This document shows positions 30,032-40,424 of a stretch of DNA of 64,000 nucleotides, in pieces. A model generated the notes under the pieces. It was not told the DNA's origin and made no database searches. It saw nothing but the letters and a program-made list of their open reading frames with translations. The stretch covers positions 2,914,001 through 2,978,000 of the forward strand of contig CP064983.1 in assembly GCA_016699635.1 (NCBI GenBank), in the 5' to 3' direction. Source of the stretch: Bacteroidota bacterium (GTDB taxonomy: Bacteria; Bacteroidota; Bacteroidia; AKYH767-A; OLB10). Both the position numbers and the translations under genes were made by a program. Each line of letters starts with the position of its first letter. Within the stretch, counting starts at the first letter, position 1.

Positions 30032-30739
30032 ATGGGACGAATTTTTGAAAAGAGAAAACATAAAATGTTTGCACGCTATGCTAAAATGGCTAAGGCATTT
30101 ACGCGCATAGGAAAAGAAATTGCTATTGCTGTTCGTCAGGGTGGCCCCGACCCACACTACAACCCTAAATTGCGTCAGGTAATACAGAATGCAAAAGGTC
30201 TAAACATGCCCAAGGATAGGGTAGATGCTGCTATAAAACGTGCTACCAGCAAGGACATGAAAGACTATGAAGAAATTACGTATGAAGGTTATGCTCCCTT
30301 TGGCGTTGCAATTATGGTAGAATGTGCTACCGATAATTCAACCAGAACAGTTGCTAACATACGCATGCACTTCAATCGCGAAGAGGGAAGTTTAGGCACT
30401 TCAGGCTCTGTAGGATTTATGTTTGAAAGACGTGGTTTGTTTAAGTTCTCTGCTGAAGGAAAAAATATTGAAGACCTCGAACTTGAACTTATAGACTTCG
30501 GTTTGATTGAGATTTGGGAAGAAGATGGATTCATTTATCTCTATTGCAACTTTGAAGATTTTGGTGCAATGACAAAGGTTCTTGAAGACCGCTCTATTGA
30601 AATCATCAACAGCGAACTTACACGTGTTCCATTAACACTTACCGAAGTAACTGAAGAGCAGGAACATAAAATTCAAGTGCTTATTGACAGGCTCGAAGAT
30701 GACGAAGATGTGCAAAGTGTTTTTCACAATATGAAATAA
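30032..30739 (+). CDS. YebC/PmpR family protein (transcription/translation factor)
   Basis: 235 residues starting at ATG 30032; the frame upstream is open only by chance. Signature motifs: MGRIFEKRKHKMFARYAKMAKAFTRIGKEI, then GPDPHYNPKLRQVIQNAKGLNMPKDRVDAAIKRA, YEGYAPFGVAIMVECATDN, and GTSGSVGFMFERRG. YebC proteins were described as DNA-binding regulators, and more recently some were implicated in relieving ribosome stalling at proline runs. The acidic C-terminal domain ends DRLEDDEDVQSVFHNMK. The frame is intact. It lies divergently from ssrA, 110 bases away. Confidence 0.95.
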   Translation: MGRIFEKRKHKMFARYAKMAKAFTRIGKEIAIAVRQGGPDPHYNPKLRQVIQNAKGLNMPKDRVDAAIKRATSKDMKDYEEITYEGYAPFGVAIMVECATDNSTRTVANIRMHFNREEGSLGTSGSVGFMFERRGLFKFSAEGKNIEDLELELIDFGLIEIWEEDGFIYLYCNFEDFGAMTKVLEDRSIEIINSELTRVPLTLTEVTEEQEHKIQVLIDRLEDDEDVQSVFHNMK

Positions 30740-30744
30740 ATTAA

Positions 30745-31883
30745 GACATCAAAACAGATGTAATTATCATTGGAGCAGGGCCTGCAGGTTCTGCCTGTGT
30801 AATGGCACTTAAAGATGCCGGCCTCAATATTGTCTGGATTGATAAAGCCACTTTTCCACGTGACAAAGTTTGTGGTGATGCCATTCCTTCCAATGTGCAA
30901 CGCGTGTTAAAGACCATTGATGTTTCTCTCAACGAAAAATTTTTACAACAATTTATAGAAAAAGTTCAGGTAGAAGGTTGCCGTTTTGTTGCACCTGATA
31001 AATCTTCGTTCGACCTTACGTTTGTTACCAAAGGTCATGCTGCCAAGCGCTTACATTTCGATCATTTTCTTTTTGACATGGCAAATGAATGTAACAGTCA
31101 TGTTACTTTTATTGGCAATGCATCTGTTGAATTAATCGTAAACAGCGCAACTGCCGTCACCGTTAAACTAACTGATGGAAGGACAATTGAAGGTCAGATA
31201 ATTATTGGCTGCGATGGTGCAAATTCCATAGTCAGAAAGAATCTTGCTCAAACATTCATTCGTAAAAAAGAAAATATTGCAGCTGTTCGTGCATACTATA
31301 ATAATGTTGCAGACCTTGAGCATAATATGCTCGAGATTCATATTGTCAAAGGTTATATGCCTGGATATTTCTGGGACCGGAAAATCAATCCAATGTTGGC
31401 TTTGGCATGGTAAACCGGTTTATCACAAATCGTAAAATAGATTTAAAAGAAGCATTAAAGGAGATTATTCAAAACGATAAGGTGATTAGCCCTCGCTTTA
31501 GTCAGGCAACTACTGATGGTGTGATTTCTGGATTTGGACTTCCATGCGGTGGACGAAAAAACCCAATTTCCGGACAAAGATTTTTACTCTGTGGTGATGC
31601 AGCTTCACTCATCAATCCTGCAACAGGTGAAGGTATAGGCAATGCAATGATAAGTGGACGAATAGCTGCTTTACATATCATCAATTGTTTTCAGGCGAAC
31701 AACTTTACGCAATCGTTCAATGCACAATATGATGTGTTGGTATATGATAAACTCCTTGGCGATTTACGTATTCAACATTGGCTGCAACGCATTACTGCAG
31801 ACAGAGAGTGGTTAATAAATTTTGCATTGAAGCATGTCAGCAACAATAACTGGATAAGGCAAAAAGTTAGAAAATTCTTCTGA
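30745..31883 (+). CDS. FAD-dependent oxidoreductase of the geranylgeranyl reductase family, damaged start and frameshift
   Basis: Rossmann start DVIIIGAGPAGSACVMALKDAGL, FPRDKVCGDAIPSNVQRVL (the PxxKxCGD motif), the internal GCDGANSIVRKNL and FLLCGDAASLINPATGEGIGNAM (FAD ribose/flavin loop) identify the family. It reduces isoprenoid or polyunsaturated chains, or hydroxylates, depending on the member. No ATG/GTG precedes the Rossmann motif in frame (an in-frame TAA sits at 30742-30744), so the start is probably lost through a sequencing error. A second break near 31390 gives NPMLALAW-stop; the other frame reads NQSNVGFGMVNRFITNRK. Open pieces: 30745-31413 and 31407-31883. Confidence 0.85.
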
Positions 31884-31886
31884 AAA

Positions 31887-33119
31887 TTACGCTTCCTTTT
31901 CTTTTATTCTGATAACCTCTGCAAGCGTTGGTATCAAGGTTTTGTGTTTCTTAACAACAGGATTTTCTGTATCCCAAACATATCCTGCCAGAACAGAACA
32001 AATTTGCTTTTTTATATTCGGGTCAATATCGTTTGAGTAAATTATGGTCTGTAAGTCGCCATTATACCAACCCAATACAAATGTTCTGAAAACGTCTATG
32101 CCTCTGCGCAATTTTTCTTCGTAAACTTCAGACCAATTGACTTGCTCGCCATTCAATACCTTTTCTGTCAGTTTAGCTGCTAGTAAACCGGAGCCTGTTG
32201 CAAGCGTTACGCCTGATGAAAATACTGGATCTAAAAATTCTGTGCTGTTACCACAAAGAACATATCCTGGACCAAACAACTGTTTTGAACGCACAGCATA
32301 ATTATGAATTGTGCGTGGCTCAAAAACCAACTTTTCGTTTTCAAATCGTCCTACCAGGTCACCAAATGTTCTGATATGATTCAAAAACTTCTCACCATTA
32401 TTTGCAGCAAACTCATCAACCAGTTCAACATTGCTTACTACGCCTACAGAGGTAGTTTTATCGCTGAAAGGAATAGCCCAAATCCAGGCACTGTTTTCAT
32501 TAAATGAATGGATAAAAATATTTGCACCTGCTTTTTTTGTTCGTTTGGTGTCATGAATGTGACAAAAAACAGCACCACGGGGTGGAGTACTCACAGGCTC
32601 TTCCAATTTAAATAGACGTGGTAGCACACGACCATATCCACTGGCATCAATAATGTATTTCGACTTTACAGTATGTGTCTTTCCGGATTTATCTGTATAG
32701 GTTGTTGTTTGTTCACTTGCAGAAGCAGCAACAGAATTTACTTCACATTCAAATTTTACTTCCACACCTTGTTCTATAGCAGTTGAAATTAGTATGTTAT
32801 CAAAGTCAGCGCGTTTTACCTGCCATGTCCACGACCATCCATCGCTAAACTGATCGTTAAAGAAAAACTCTGTCTTATGTTTTCCTTTATAAAATGCAGC
32901 ACCTGTTTTTTCCTGAAATCCATGTTTCTTGATATTGTCAATAAAGCCTACTTCAGATAGATGATCCATACAATGAGGCAGTAAACTTTCCCCTATTACA
33001 AAACGTGGAAATTTTTGCTTTTCCAGCACAAGCACTTTTATGTTTTGTTTATTCAGATAGGCAGAGGCAACAGCACCGGAAGGTCCTGCACCAATTATCA
33101 GTACATCTACATTCTCCAT
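31887..33119 (-). CDS. Flavin-dependent halogenase-like / FAD-dependent oxidoreductase
   Basis: 410 residues, intact. FAD-binding motif VLIIGAGPSGAVASAYL at 6-22, FPRFVIGESLLPHCMDHL at 37-54, and WIWAIP at 212-217, which is the WxWxIP motif associated with flavin-dependent halogenases. A second flavin loop is GPGYVLCGNSTEFLDPVFSSGV. Similar proteins occur in flexirubin/aryl-polyene pigment clusters and can act as halogenases or as oxidases. It is the last gene of a three-gene minus-strand operon, 59 bases after the desaturase-like gene. It converges with the geranylgeranyl-reductase-like gene with only 3 bases between. The conserved active-site Lys was not verified. Confidence 0.82.
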   Translation of the reverse strand: MENVDVLIIGAGPSGAVASAYLNKQNIKVLVLEKQKFPRFVIGESLLPHCMDHLSEVGFIDNIKKHGFQEKTGAAFYKGKHKTEFFFNDQFSDGWSWTWQVKRADFDNILISTAIEQGVEVKFECEVNSVAASASEQTTTYTDKSGKTHTVKSKYIIDASGYGRVLPRLFKLEEPVSTPPRGAVFCHIHDTKRTKKAGANIFIHSFNENSAWIWAIPFSDKTTSVGVVSNVELVDEFAANNGEKFLNHIRTFGDLVGRFENEKLVFEPRTIHNYAVRSKQLFGPGYVLCGNSTEFLDPVFSSGVTLATGSGLLAAKLTEKVLNGEQVNWSEVYEEKLRRGIDVFRTFVLGWYNGDLQTIIYSNDIDPNIKKQICSVLAGYVWDTENPVVKKHKTLIPTLAEVIRIKEKEA

Positions 33120-33178
33120 TTAATGGTTGTTGAAATTTTTATTGCGAAGCAAATTTAATAGTAAACCTAATTTGACTT

Positions 33179-34726
33179 TTATGTTTGAATATGATTTTTT
33201 TCAGGATTTATCTTTTTTAACAGTTCTTTTTTGTCAGTAAATTCAAAGCATGTTAGCAAAGCACTTATTGCAGTACCTAAAATGCCATGAAAAACTATAT
33301 TTTGTCCTGTTAGCCAAAGATTAGGAATTTTTGTTCTTGGTTGTAACATACTTTTCAAAGGAGCATTGCTGTCTTTTAAAACTCCGTAAATCGAACCATC
33401 AGTGCTGGCAGTATAATCTTTAAAAGTAAGAGGTGTTGAACTGTAAACATTCAGTATAGCCTTTCTTATTTCCGGAAAAAGTGTTTCTAATTTTTCAAGA
33501 ACTTTTTCTTCTTTTCTTCTTTTAAATTCCTGATAGCTTTCGCTGCGGTTTGATGGATGTGTTGTGGTATTAAAACTATCTTTCCATTGCGCAACATCAT
33601 CAGATTTCATATAGCACATCACAGAAATGGATTCAGCATACTGCGGGTCTTTTAATGGAACCGGTGTAAACACAAAGAAACTTAATGGCCAATTGTCTTC
33701 TGTGTAATTAATAGTGTCCCAAACATCATCATTAAAAAAATGATACATGTTGTAGTTCATGTATGGAAATGATTTTGGTTTAAAAGTAATTTGTACTAAG
33801 AATGCAGAAACAGTTTGATCCATTTGTTTTACCCTGTTAACCCAGGCATGAGAAAAGCGGTCATTGCCGAGTAGCGAAATAGTTTCGTTGGGGTGTATGG
33901 CAGAGATATATTTTAATGCTGTAATACACTCCCCATTTTCTAATAGCAACTGAGAAATTTCCCGATTCTCCTTATATGTAGCTCCTGTAATCTGTTTATG
34001 AGTATAAATATCAGCACCGGCTTTGCGAATATTACTTGCAAACTGTTTAATTAATTGTGCACCACCGGTTACAATCTTGTAGCTTCCACAAATGTAACTG
34101 TTAAAAATAAGTGCATGAACAAACATTGGTGTCTTCTCCTTTATGCCTGCATATAGCATGTTATTGCCTGCAAGTACATTTCTGAGCGTTTTATTTTCTG
34201 TAATGGAAGCAATATAATCCCATGCATTTTCATTTCTAAGTTCCTCGTTAAAATAATCGTCAGTTATTTTATTACTCAGATCATAGAGTGGAAATTTTTG
34301 GCAGTATTCTTTCAATTTATCACAAAACCGATGAATGGCCTTCTCCTCATCAGGAAAATCTTTACACAAAGAATTAATGAAATTATCATATCCCATGGCA
34401 TGAGCATATTTTCTGCCATCACTGAAACTGACATAGTCATAACCGTTATCATCCATCCTTTTTGTCTGCAGTGTGTCTTTCAAACCAAAATAGCTGAATA
34501 ACTGATAGAGATTTTCTCCTTCATCGTAGCCGCCAATATAATGCAGGCCGGTATCTAAAATTTTTTTATCTCTGCTGAAAATCTGAAGGCTTCCTCCTAA
34601 TTGAATATTTTTTTCCACCAAGGCTACTTTATAACCTTCTTTAGCTAAGATATAAGCACAACACATTCCTGAAAAACCACCACCAATTATGGCTATATCA
34701 TAAACTATTTTGTCATTGATTTTCAT
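33179..34726 (-). CDS. Phytoene desaturase/retinol saturase-like NAD(P)/FAD oxidoreductase
   Basis: 515 residues, intact. The N-terminal YDIAIIGGGFSGMCCAYILAKEGYKVALVEKN is the FAD dinucleotide-binding site, followed by GGSLQIFSRDKKILDTGLHYIGG. The C-terminal flavin motif is NLWLTGQNIVFHGILGTAISALLTCFEF. This is the layout of CrtI/CrtISO/retinol-saturase-type enzymes, which desaturate, isomerise or saturate polyene chains. Its ATG overlaps the stop of the trifunctional gene (ATGA), so the two are translationally coupled. Together with the halogenase-like gene, the operon suggests a membrane-associated polyene or acyl product. Confidence 0.85.
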   Translation of the reverse strand: MKINDKIVYDIAIIGGGFSGMCCAYILAKEGYKVALVEKNIQLGGSLQIFSRDKKILDTGLHYIGGYDEGENLYQLFSYFGLKDTLQTKRMDDNGYDYVSFSDGRKYAHAMGYDNFINSLCKDFPDEEKAIHRFCDKLKEYCQKFPLYDLSNKITDDYFNEELRNENAWDYIASITENKTLRNVLAGNNMLYAGIKEKTPMFVHALIFNSYICGSYKIVTGGAQLIKQFASNIRKAGADIYTHKQITGATYKENREISQLLLENGECITALKYISAIHPNETISLLGNDRFSHAWVNRVKQMDQTVSAFLVQITFKPKSFPYMNYNMYHFFNDDVWDTINYTEDNWPLSFFVFTPVPLKDPQYAESISVMCYMKSDDVAQWKDSFNTTTHPSNRSESYQEFKRRKEEKVLEKLETLFPEIRKAILNVYSSTPLTFKDYTASTDGSIYGVLKDSNAPLKSMLQPRTKIPNLWLTGQNIVFHGILGTAISALLTCFEFTDKKELLKKINPEKNHIQT

Positions 34727-37700
34727 TTGCTCAGTACAAATAGTCGGTTGGAAGTATTATTGGAATGTTTATGTTCTTCAATTTTCAGGTTGTTTCTTTT
34801 TGCAAATTGATAAATATACTCAGTTTTGAAAAAATTTAAGTCATTCATTTTCTTATTGAAGGAAAAGAATTTTGTAGATAATAACTCAGTAAATTTAGTG
34901 TTTCTATGTTTAATATCATCAGCAACACCATCACGAATAAACATTATTCCGCCAGGCATCAGGGCATCTGCACATTTCTGCAGCACTTTTTCCTGACTGT
35001 CAATATTTAGGTAATGTAATACGTCATTAAGAAAAATTACCTCAGATGAGGGTACTTCTGTTTTTGTTATGTCGGCAGCAAAGAATTGTAAATTTGCATT
35101 CTTATTCCAGACATTGGCAGCAATGGCAATTTTATCATCATCATAATCAAAAGCCGATATCTTTCTTTCACGATTTTTGTAATGCAGAAACAAGTCCATA
35201 AATCCATAACCGCAGCCTAAGTCTGTGATTAATATTCGCTGACCAATAAGGTTATTATAAAAATCGTAATTCTTTTTTTCGAGATTCCATTTTATCCGAC
35301 CATACCATTCTAAAACCGGGCCTTTAAAAATATAGTTGTAATAAACTTTTTGCCATAAATAGTCTGCATCTTCGCGTTCATCTTTAAAAAGTCTGTACTG
35401 CTCTTTAAAATATTGTGAAATGGATTTTTGCCTGCTTCTGTAATCGTTACCCCAACTCAAATCATTTGCAAATATTCTTGGTAAAGCTTTTACATTAATG
35501 GTGCCATCTTTAACCATCATTTCATTTTTGGGTGAAACATCGCCTGCACCATGAATCATCACGGGTTGAATATCAGCATTCAGTTTTTCTGCAAGATAAA
35601 AGGCTCCTTTATGAAAGCGATTAAGATTTCCATCAGATGAACGCGAGCCTTCCGGAAAATCATAATGGAATAACCTTCATCCATCTTAGCTTTAATGTTG
35701 GTTATATTATCTTCAGTTCCATCTTCAGAAAAAATATAACCGACATAGCGAACCACCAAACCGAATAGAGGAGAACGGTAAACCCAATCTTTTGCCATGA
35801 TAATAACTTTTCTGTTTAACATTAGCATAATCATAATATCGAGAAAAGAAGAGTGGTTGGCAATAATAATTGAAGGCTTTTTGAAATCAAGTTGATCAAG
35901 GTTATAAAATTTCTTTTTTACATGAATGCCAGAATACAGTACGGATGCTGAAAATTTTGATACAATAAAGTTTACTGCTTTTCTTTTAATTTTTACAGGT
36001 GCAGGGAATAGGCTGATGAGAAGCAAAACAGGATAGAAAGTAAGGCAACCAACAATAAAATAGGTGAAACAAAAAACGGACATAAAAAGTTGTAGAAATG
36101 AAATTGGATTGTGTCCATTTTTAATTCTGCGTTCTACAAAAAGTTTAAAAATAAATGGTTGAACAAGAAATGAAATCAGTAAGATGCAGGTGATGCCAAT
36201 AACACTTAATGCAGCAATGGAATGAATTGCAGGGTGCTTAGCAAAATATAATACACCGGTGCCCACAATAACTGTCAATGCAGACAGGATGATTGCAGCC
36301 TGATAGGATTTTAGATTGTCTTTCCTGAATTTATAACGGTTCAAAAGTCCATCAGTAACGAATATACTAAAGTCATCACCGAGACCAAAAATGAAAGTTG
36401 TAATTACAATATTTACAAAGTTAAATTCAATATTAAAGGTGGACGACATTCCTAATATCCAAATCCAACTAACAACCATTGGCAAAAATGCAAGAAGGGC
36501 AAGCTCAACCCTGCCGTAAATAAGCAATAAAGTAAAAAAACACCATGCCTGCTGTGAGGTACAGAAGGTAGTTGAAATCGCTGCGCACCGACTCAAGCAG
36601 CAGTGATGCCATTTCACTTCTGTCAAATACGGTAAGATGCGGGATATCTTTAAATAAAGCTTTCACAGAGTCTTTCTGTGATGTTGCCACTGTAAAAGAT
36701 GAAATAAAAACAGATTCTTTTGCACTTGAATCAAACATTAGGTCTAAGCCCATTGTTTTGAGTAAGTCTTTTGACAATGGTTGATAGATGCTATCGTCAA
36801 TCATTTCTTGAAATGGAGCAAAAGCATTGTTGCTGAAGCCTGCTTCATCGGCAGATAGTTTTATCTGATTGGTGACACGGGTTTTATTCTGTTGCCAGAA
36901 GTAATTCCATCTTAGCTGACGTTGTTTACAAAGAGAATCCGGAATAAAATAATCAGCTGTAGATAAAGTGTTTTTTATGATGCCATGTGTTATTAAATTC
37001 TTTATTAATGTTCCTGCTTTGTAATTTGCATCAACTGCAGAGTTATAATTTTTAGCTGAAGCAATCAGGTAAATCTTTTTTTCAATAGACGGATTTATGC
37101 CTGTAAGTTCAGCTTCTTTATTTTTCAACTCAGTAGGATGAAAGCTTAAAGTTTCAACATCGCTGTTGAAACGAATGTTTGATGCTTCAAAATAAAAATA
37201 TACAGTTATTAGTAAAATGGCAATAATTGCATATTTAACTATTGATGGATTAATGACCGGCAGTTTAAACCATTTTATTGTCTTATGCTGTGTGTAATCA
37301 AAGCGGGTCAAAGTAATTATTACAGGTAGGCCTGCAAGAGTAAAAAAAGCCGAACCAGCCAAAGCCATTGCTGCAAACAAGCCAAAATCACCCAATACAA
37401 CAGAGTTGGTATAATTTAATGCAAGCAAAGCCAGCACTGTTGTCACACTTCCGGTAAGCAACGGTACAGAAATTTCTTTTAAAGTTTCTTCAATAGATTT
37501 TACATGTTGTAGATGAGTGAAGAAATGAAAGGAATAGTCCAGGATGATTCCAATTACGATGGCGCCTGTTGCTAATGATATGGCTGAAATTTCAGGGCGA
37601 AGAAAACCCATCAGTCCAAGTGCTAACATGCCTCCAAACACTGCAGGTAGAATAAATAATATTGGAATACTTAGTTTTCTGTAATACAAAATCAGAATGA

Positions 37701-38537
37701 GCATGATTAGTGATAATGAAAGAATCATGGTCAGGTTGGTGTCCTTCTTTATCTGTACTGCATTTTGTGCTGCAATTTCAAAGGTGCCGAAATGTGATAA
37801 TTTGTATTCAGAGTTTTCAGCATTCCATTTTTCTCTATAGCAGCAAGTTGGTCACTAAGTTGGATGTTTTTTTCAGCATCACGACTATCATAGTTCAGAC
37901 GGCCTGTAATAAGAATAGACTTTTTGCCCGGTGTAAAAATGATACCATCTTCCACAACATAATTGCTACTATTTCCTGTAATGCCAAGTTGTCTAAAATA
38001 TTCTGCAGTGATGCTTAATGGATCGTTAAGAATAAATTGTTTGATAAATAAACCGGATGGATTGGTAAGTCTTTCGTAATTGTTTTTAATCGAAAATTGT
38101 ATAGAATCATCCTGTATTTTTCTTTCAATCAAAGAATAATAATTACTATCAATCAGCAGAGGGAAGTGCGAGAAATAATAGTCGTAAACTTCTTGTTGCA
38201 CATCAGGTCTTACTGCAACAACATCACTCAATAAATTAGCTGAAGCCGAATCTATAGTACTTTTTACATGTTCGGCCACATCGGCATATTCATCAGGGTT
38301 TGAGTTTTTCGTTAATGATAAAGAAAACACAACCTGATCAGAGATGTTTTTTGATTCAAGAAGAGAATTGAATTTCTGAAACTCCTGACCTTTTGGAAGA
38401 ATAGCAAATATATTTTCAGTAATGTTTAGTCTTTTAATTCCCGCAATACTAACAGCAGCAACCAGCAAAACAAAGCCTGCAAACAGTATAGGCTTTCTTA
38501 CAAACAGACGATATAATCCAATAAAAATACTTCCCAA
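34723..38537 (-). CDS. Trifunctional MMPL family transporter / lysophospholipid acyltransferase / SAM methyltransferase, three frameshifts
   Basis: Four open pieces form one protein of about 1271 residues. The first 800 or so are an MMPL/RND exporter (FVRKPILFAGFVLLVAAVSIAG; ALATGAIVIGIILDYSFHFFTHL; FGLGDDFSIFVTDGLLNRYK). Next is a PlsC-type acyltransferase with the HX4D motif NHSSFLD and, after repair, IFPEGSRSSDG. Last is a class I methyltransferase with TDLGCGYGFMDLF. The breaks are at 37813-37817 (one base missing), 36534-36540 (one extra) and 35656-35659 (one missing). The piece starting at 35562 begins with the tail of the PlsC domain (MIHGAGDVSPKN), so the methyltransferase is fused, not separate. 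The start is a TTG at 38537; no better start was seen. Confidence 0.87.
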
Positions 38538-38638
38538 GAAGAACCGATTTTACAACGTAACTTTCAGTGTGCGAATTTATAGGAATTAATGTGTCAAACT
38601 TTCATAAAACGTTTATATACTTTCATTTTTAAAATGAT

Positions 38639-38646
38639 TACTTTTG
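38639..38646 (+). promoter_or_regulatory. -7 box (TACTTTTG) for hpd
   Basis: A perfect TAnnTTTG match 25 bases before the ATG of the dioxygenase gene, in the 134-base divergent gap. Confidence 0.45.
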
Positions 38647-38671
38647 CCTCTCATTCTAATATTAAATCAAA

Positions 38672-39765
38672 ATGGCTGAAGATTTTCTTCCGTTAAACGG
38701 AACCGACCACGTAGAACTTTATGTAGGCAATGCCAAGCAATCTGCATATTATTATCAGATGGCATGGGGCTATGAACTTATAGCTTATGCCGGCCCAGAA
38801 ACCGGTATTCGTGACAGAGCATCGTATGTATTGCAACAAGGCAAAATCCGTTTGGTGCTGACCAGTGCCATGCATCCTGACAGTGAGATTACACGACACG
38901 TAGCGCAGCATGGTGATGGTGTTAAGTTTTTAGCTATTTGGGTTGACGATGCTGAAAAGTCTTTTTATGAAACTATGAGTCGTGGTGCAAAGGCGCACAC
39001 ACAGCCTACGGTTTTGAGTGACAAATTTGGTGAAGTGAAAATTTCTGCTATTCATACTTATGGCGATACTGTACATAAGTTCGTAGAACGAAAAAATTAT
39101 AATGGTACTTTTTGCCCGGATATTCACCTACCAAAAGCAGTGTAAAAACTACTCCTGTCGGGTTAAAGCATGTTGATCATTGCGTGGGCAATGTTGAGTT
39201 GGGGAGAATGAATGAATGGGTTAAGTTTTATGAAGATGTCATGGGATTTAAGTTGCTGATTACCTTTGATGACAGCGATATTTCTACAGAATATTCTGCT
39301 TTAATGAGTAAGGTTGTCAGCAATGGAAACGGTTACATTAAATTCCCGATTAACGAACCTGCTGACGGTAAACGCAAATCTCAAATTGAAGAATACATTG
39401 AATTTTATCATGGTGCCGGAGTGCAGCACGTTGCCATAGCCACTGATGATATAATTTCAACGGTAACTGAGTTGCGCAACAGGGGAGTAGAGTTCTTGCA
39501 TGTTCCGGAAGTTTACTATGAAGATGTTTGGGATCGTGTTGGAAAAATTAACGAAGATGTAGCTACAATTAAAAAACTGAATATTTTAGTTGATCGTGAT
39601 GATGAGGGCTACTTGCTTCAGTTGTTCACCAAGCCTGTTCAGGACAGACCAACAGTATTTTTTGAAATCATTCAGCGTTGCGGTGCTAAATCTTTCGGAA
39701 AAGGAAACTTCAAAGCGCTTTTTGAAGCTATAGAGCGCGAGCAAGCACTGAGGGGAAACTTGTAA
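38672..39765 (+). CDS. hpd: 4-hydroxyphenylpyruvate dioxygenase, frameshifted
   Basis: It converts 4-hydroxyphenylpyruvate to homogentisate in tyrosine breakdown, using non-haem Fe(II). Two vicinal-oxygen-chelate domains are seen. The iron ligands are in LKHVDHCVGNVE, GVQHVAIATDDI and FFEIIQRCG (His, His, Glu). The N-terminal half has LNGTDHVELYVGNAKQSAYYYQ. One T is missing in the T5 run 39109-39113: GTFCPDI becomes GTFLPGYSPTKSS when restored, joining 38672-39145 with 39112-39765. Repaired length is 364 residues, as expected. The end faces recR, with a hairpin between them. Confidence 0.97.
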
Positions 39766-39771
39766 TGACTT

Positions 39772-39789
39772 ACTGCCTATGATGGCAGT
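39772..39789. terminator. Hairpin between convergent hpd and recR
   Basis: ACTGCC (39772-39777) pairs with GGCAGT (39784-39789) around a 6-base loop. On the plus strand it is followed by TATTTT, so it could end hpd transcription. Its right edge touches the recR stop codon. Confidence 0.45.
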
Positions 39790-40409
39790 TATTTTACCAA
39801 AGTGTTTTCGTAGGGTACACGGTTAATTAACGAGCGGCCGAGTGTGACTTCATCGGCAAATTCCAATTCGCCACCAATGGCTACACCTCGTGCAAGTATT
39901 GAAATTTTAACATCAGTGTCCTTTAATCTTTTTGAGATATAAAACACAGTTGTGTCACCTTCCATGGTAGCACTGAGTGCCATTATTATTTCGTTTATAT
40001 TTCCATTAGCAGTTTTTTCAACCAACGAATCAATATTCAGTTGCGAAGGGCCAATGCCATCCATGGGAGAAATAATGCCGCCAAGAACATGATACATGCC
40101 ATTAAATTGTGCTGTGTTTTCAATTGCCATTACATCACGAATATCCTGTACAACACAAATTACACTGCCGTCACGTCTTGGATTTGCACAGAGTACACAT
40201 AAAGTGTTTTCAGAAATATTATGACATTGATGGCAGTAAACTACCGATGAACGTAATTGTATTACAGCATTGCCCAAACGCTCCACATCAGCAGGATTTT
40301 GTTTGAGCAAATGCAATGCAAGGCGCAATGCACCTTTACGGCCAATTCCCGGCAGACGCGATAATTCGTTAACTGCTTCTTCTAATAAACGTGACGGATA
40401 CTGCTCCAC
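39789..40409 (-). CDS. recR: Recombination mediator protein RecR
   Basis: 206 residues, intact. The helix-hairpin-helix is LSRLPGIGRKGALRLALHLL near residue 15. A C4 zinc finger follows (YCHQCHNISENTLCVLC, about 58-74). The Toprim domain has VICVVQDIRDVMAIE, YHVLGGIISPMDGIGP and ILARGVAIGGELEFADEVTLG. RecR works with RecF/RecO to load RecA on gapped DNA. It is a single gene, divergent from the symporter gene. Confidence 0.97.
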   Translation of the reverse strand: MEQYPSRLLEEAVNELSRLPGIGRKGALRLALHLLKQNPADVERLGNAVIQLRSSVVYCHQCHNISENTLCVLCANPRRDGSVICVVQDIRDVMAIENTAQFNGMYHVLGGIISPMDGIGPSQLNIDSLVEKTANGNINEIIMALSATMEGDTTVFYISKRLKDTDVKISILARGVAIGGELEFADEVTLGRSLINRVPYENTLVK

Positions 40410-40424
40410 CTAATGAAAATTTAA

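Noticed and set aside
34723..35562. Stand-alone methyltransferase gene
   Set aside because: Its first 40 residues are the end of the PlsC domain and a one-base repair joins it to the upstream frame.
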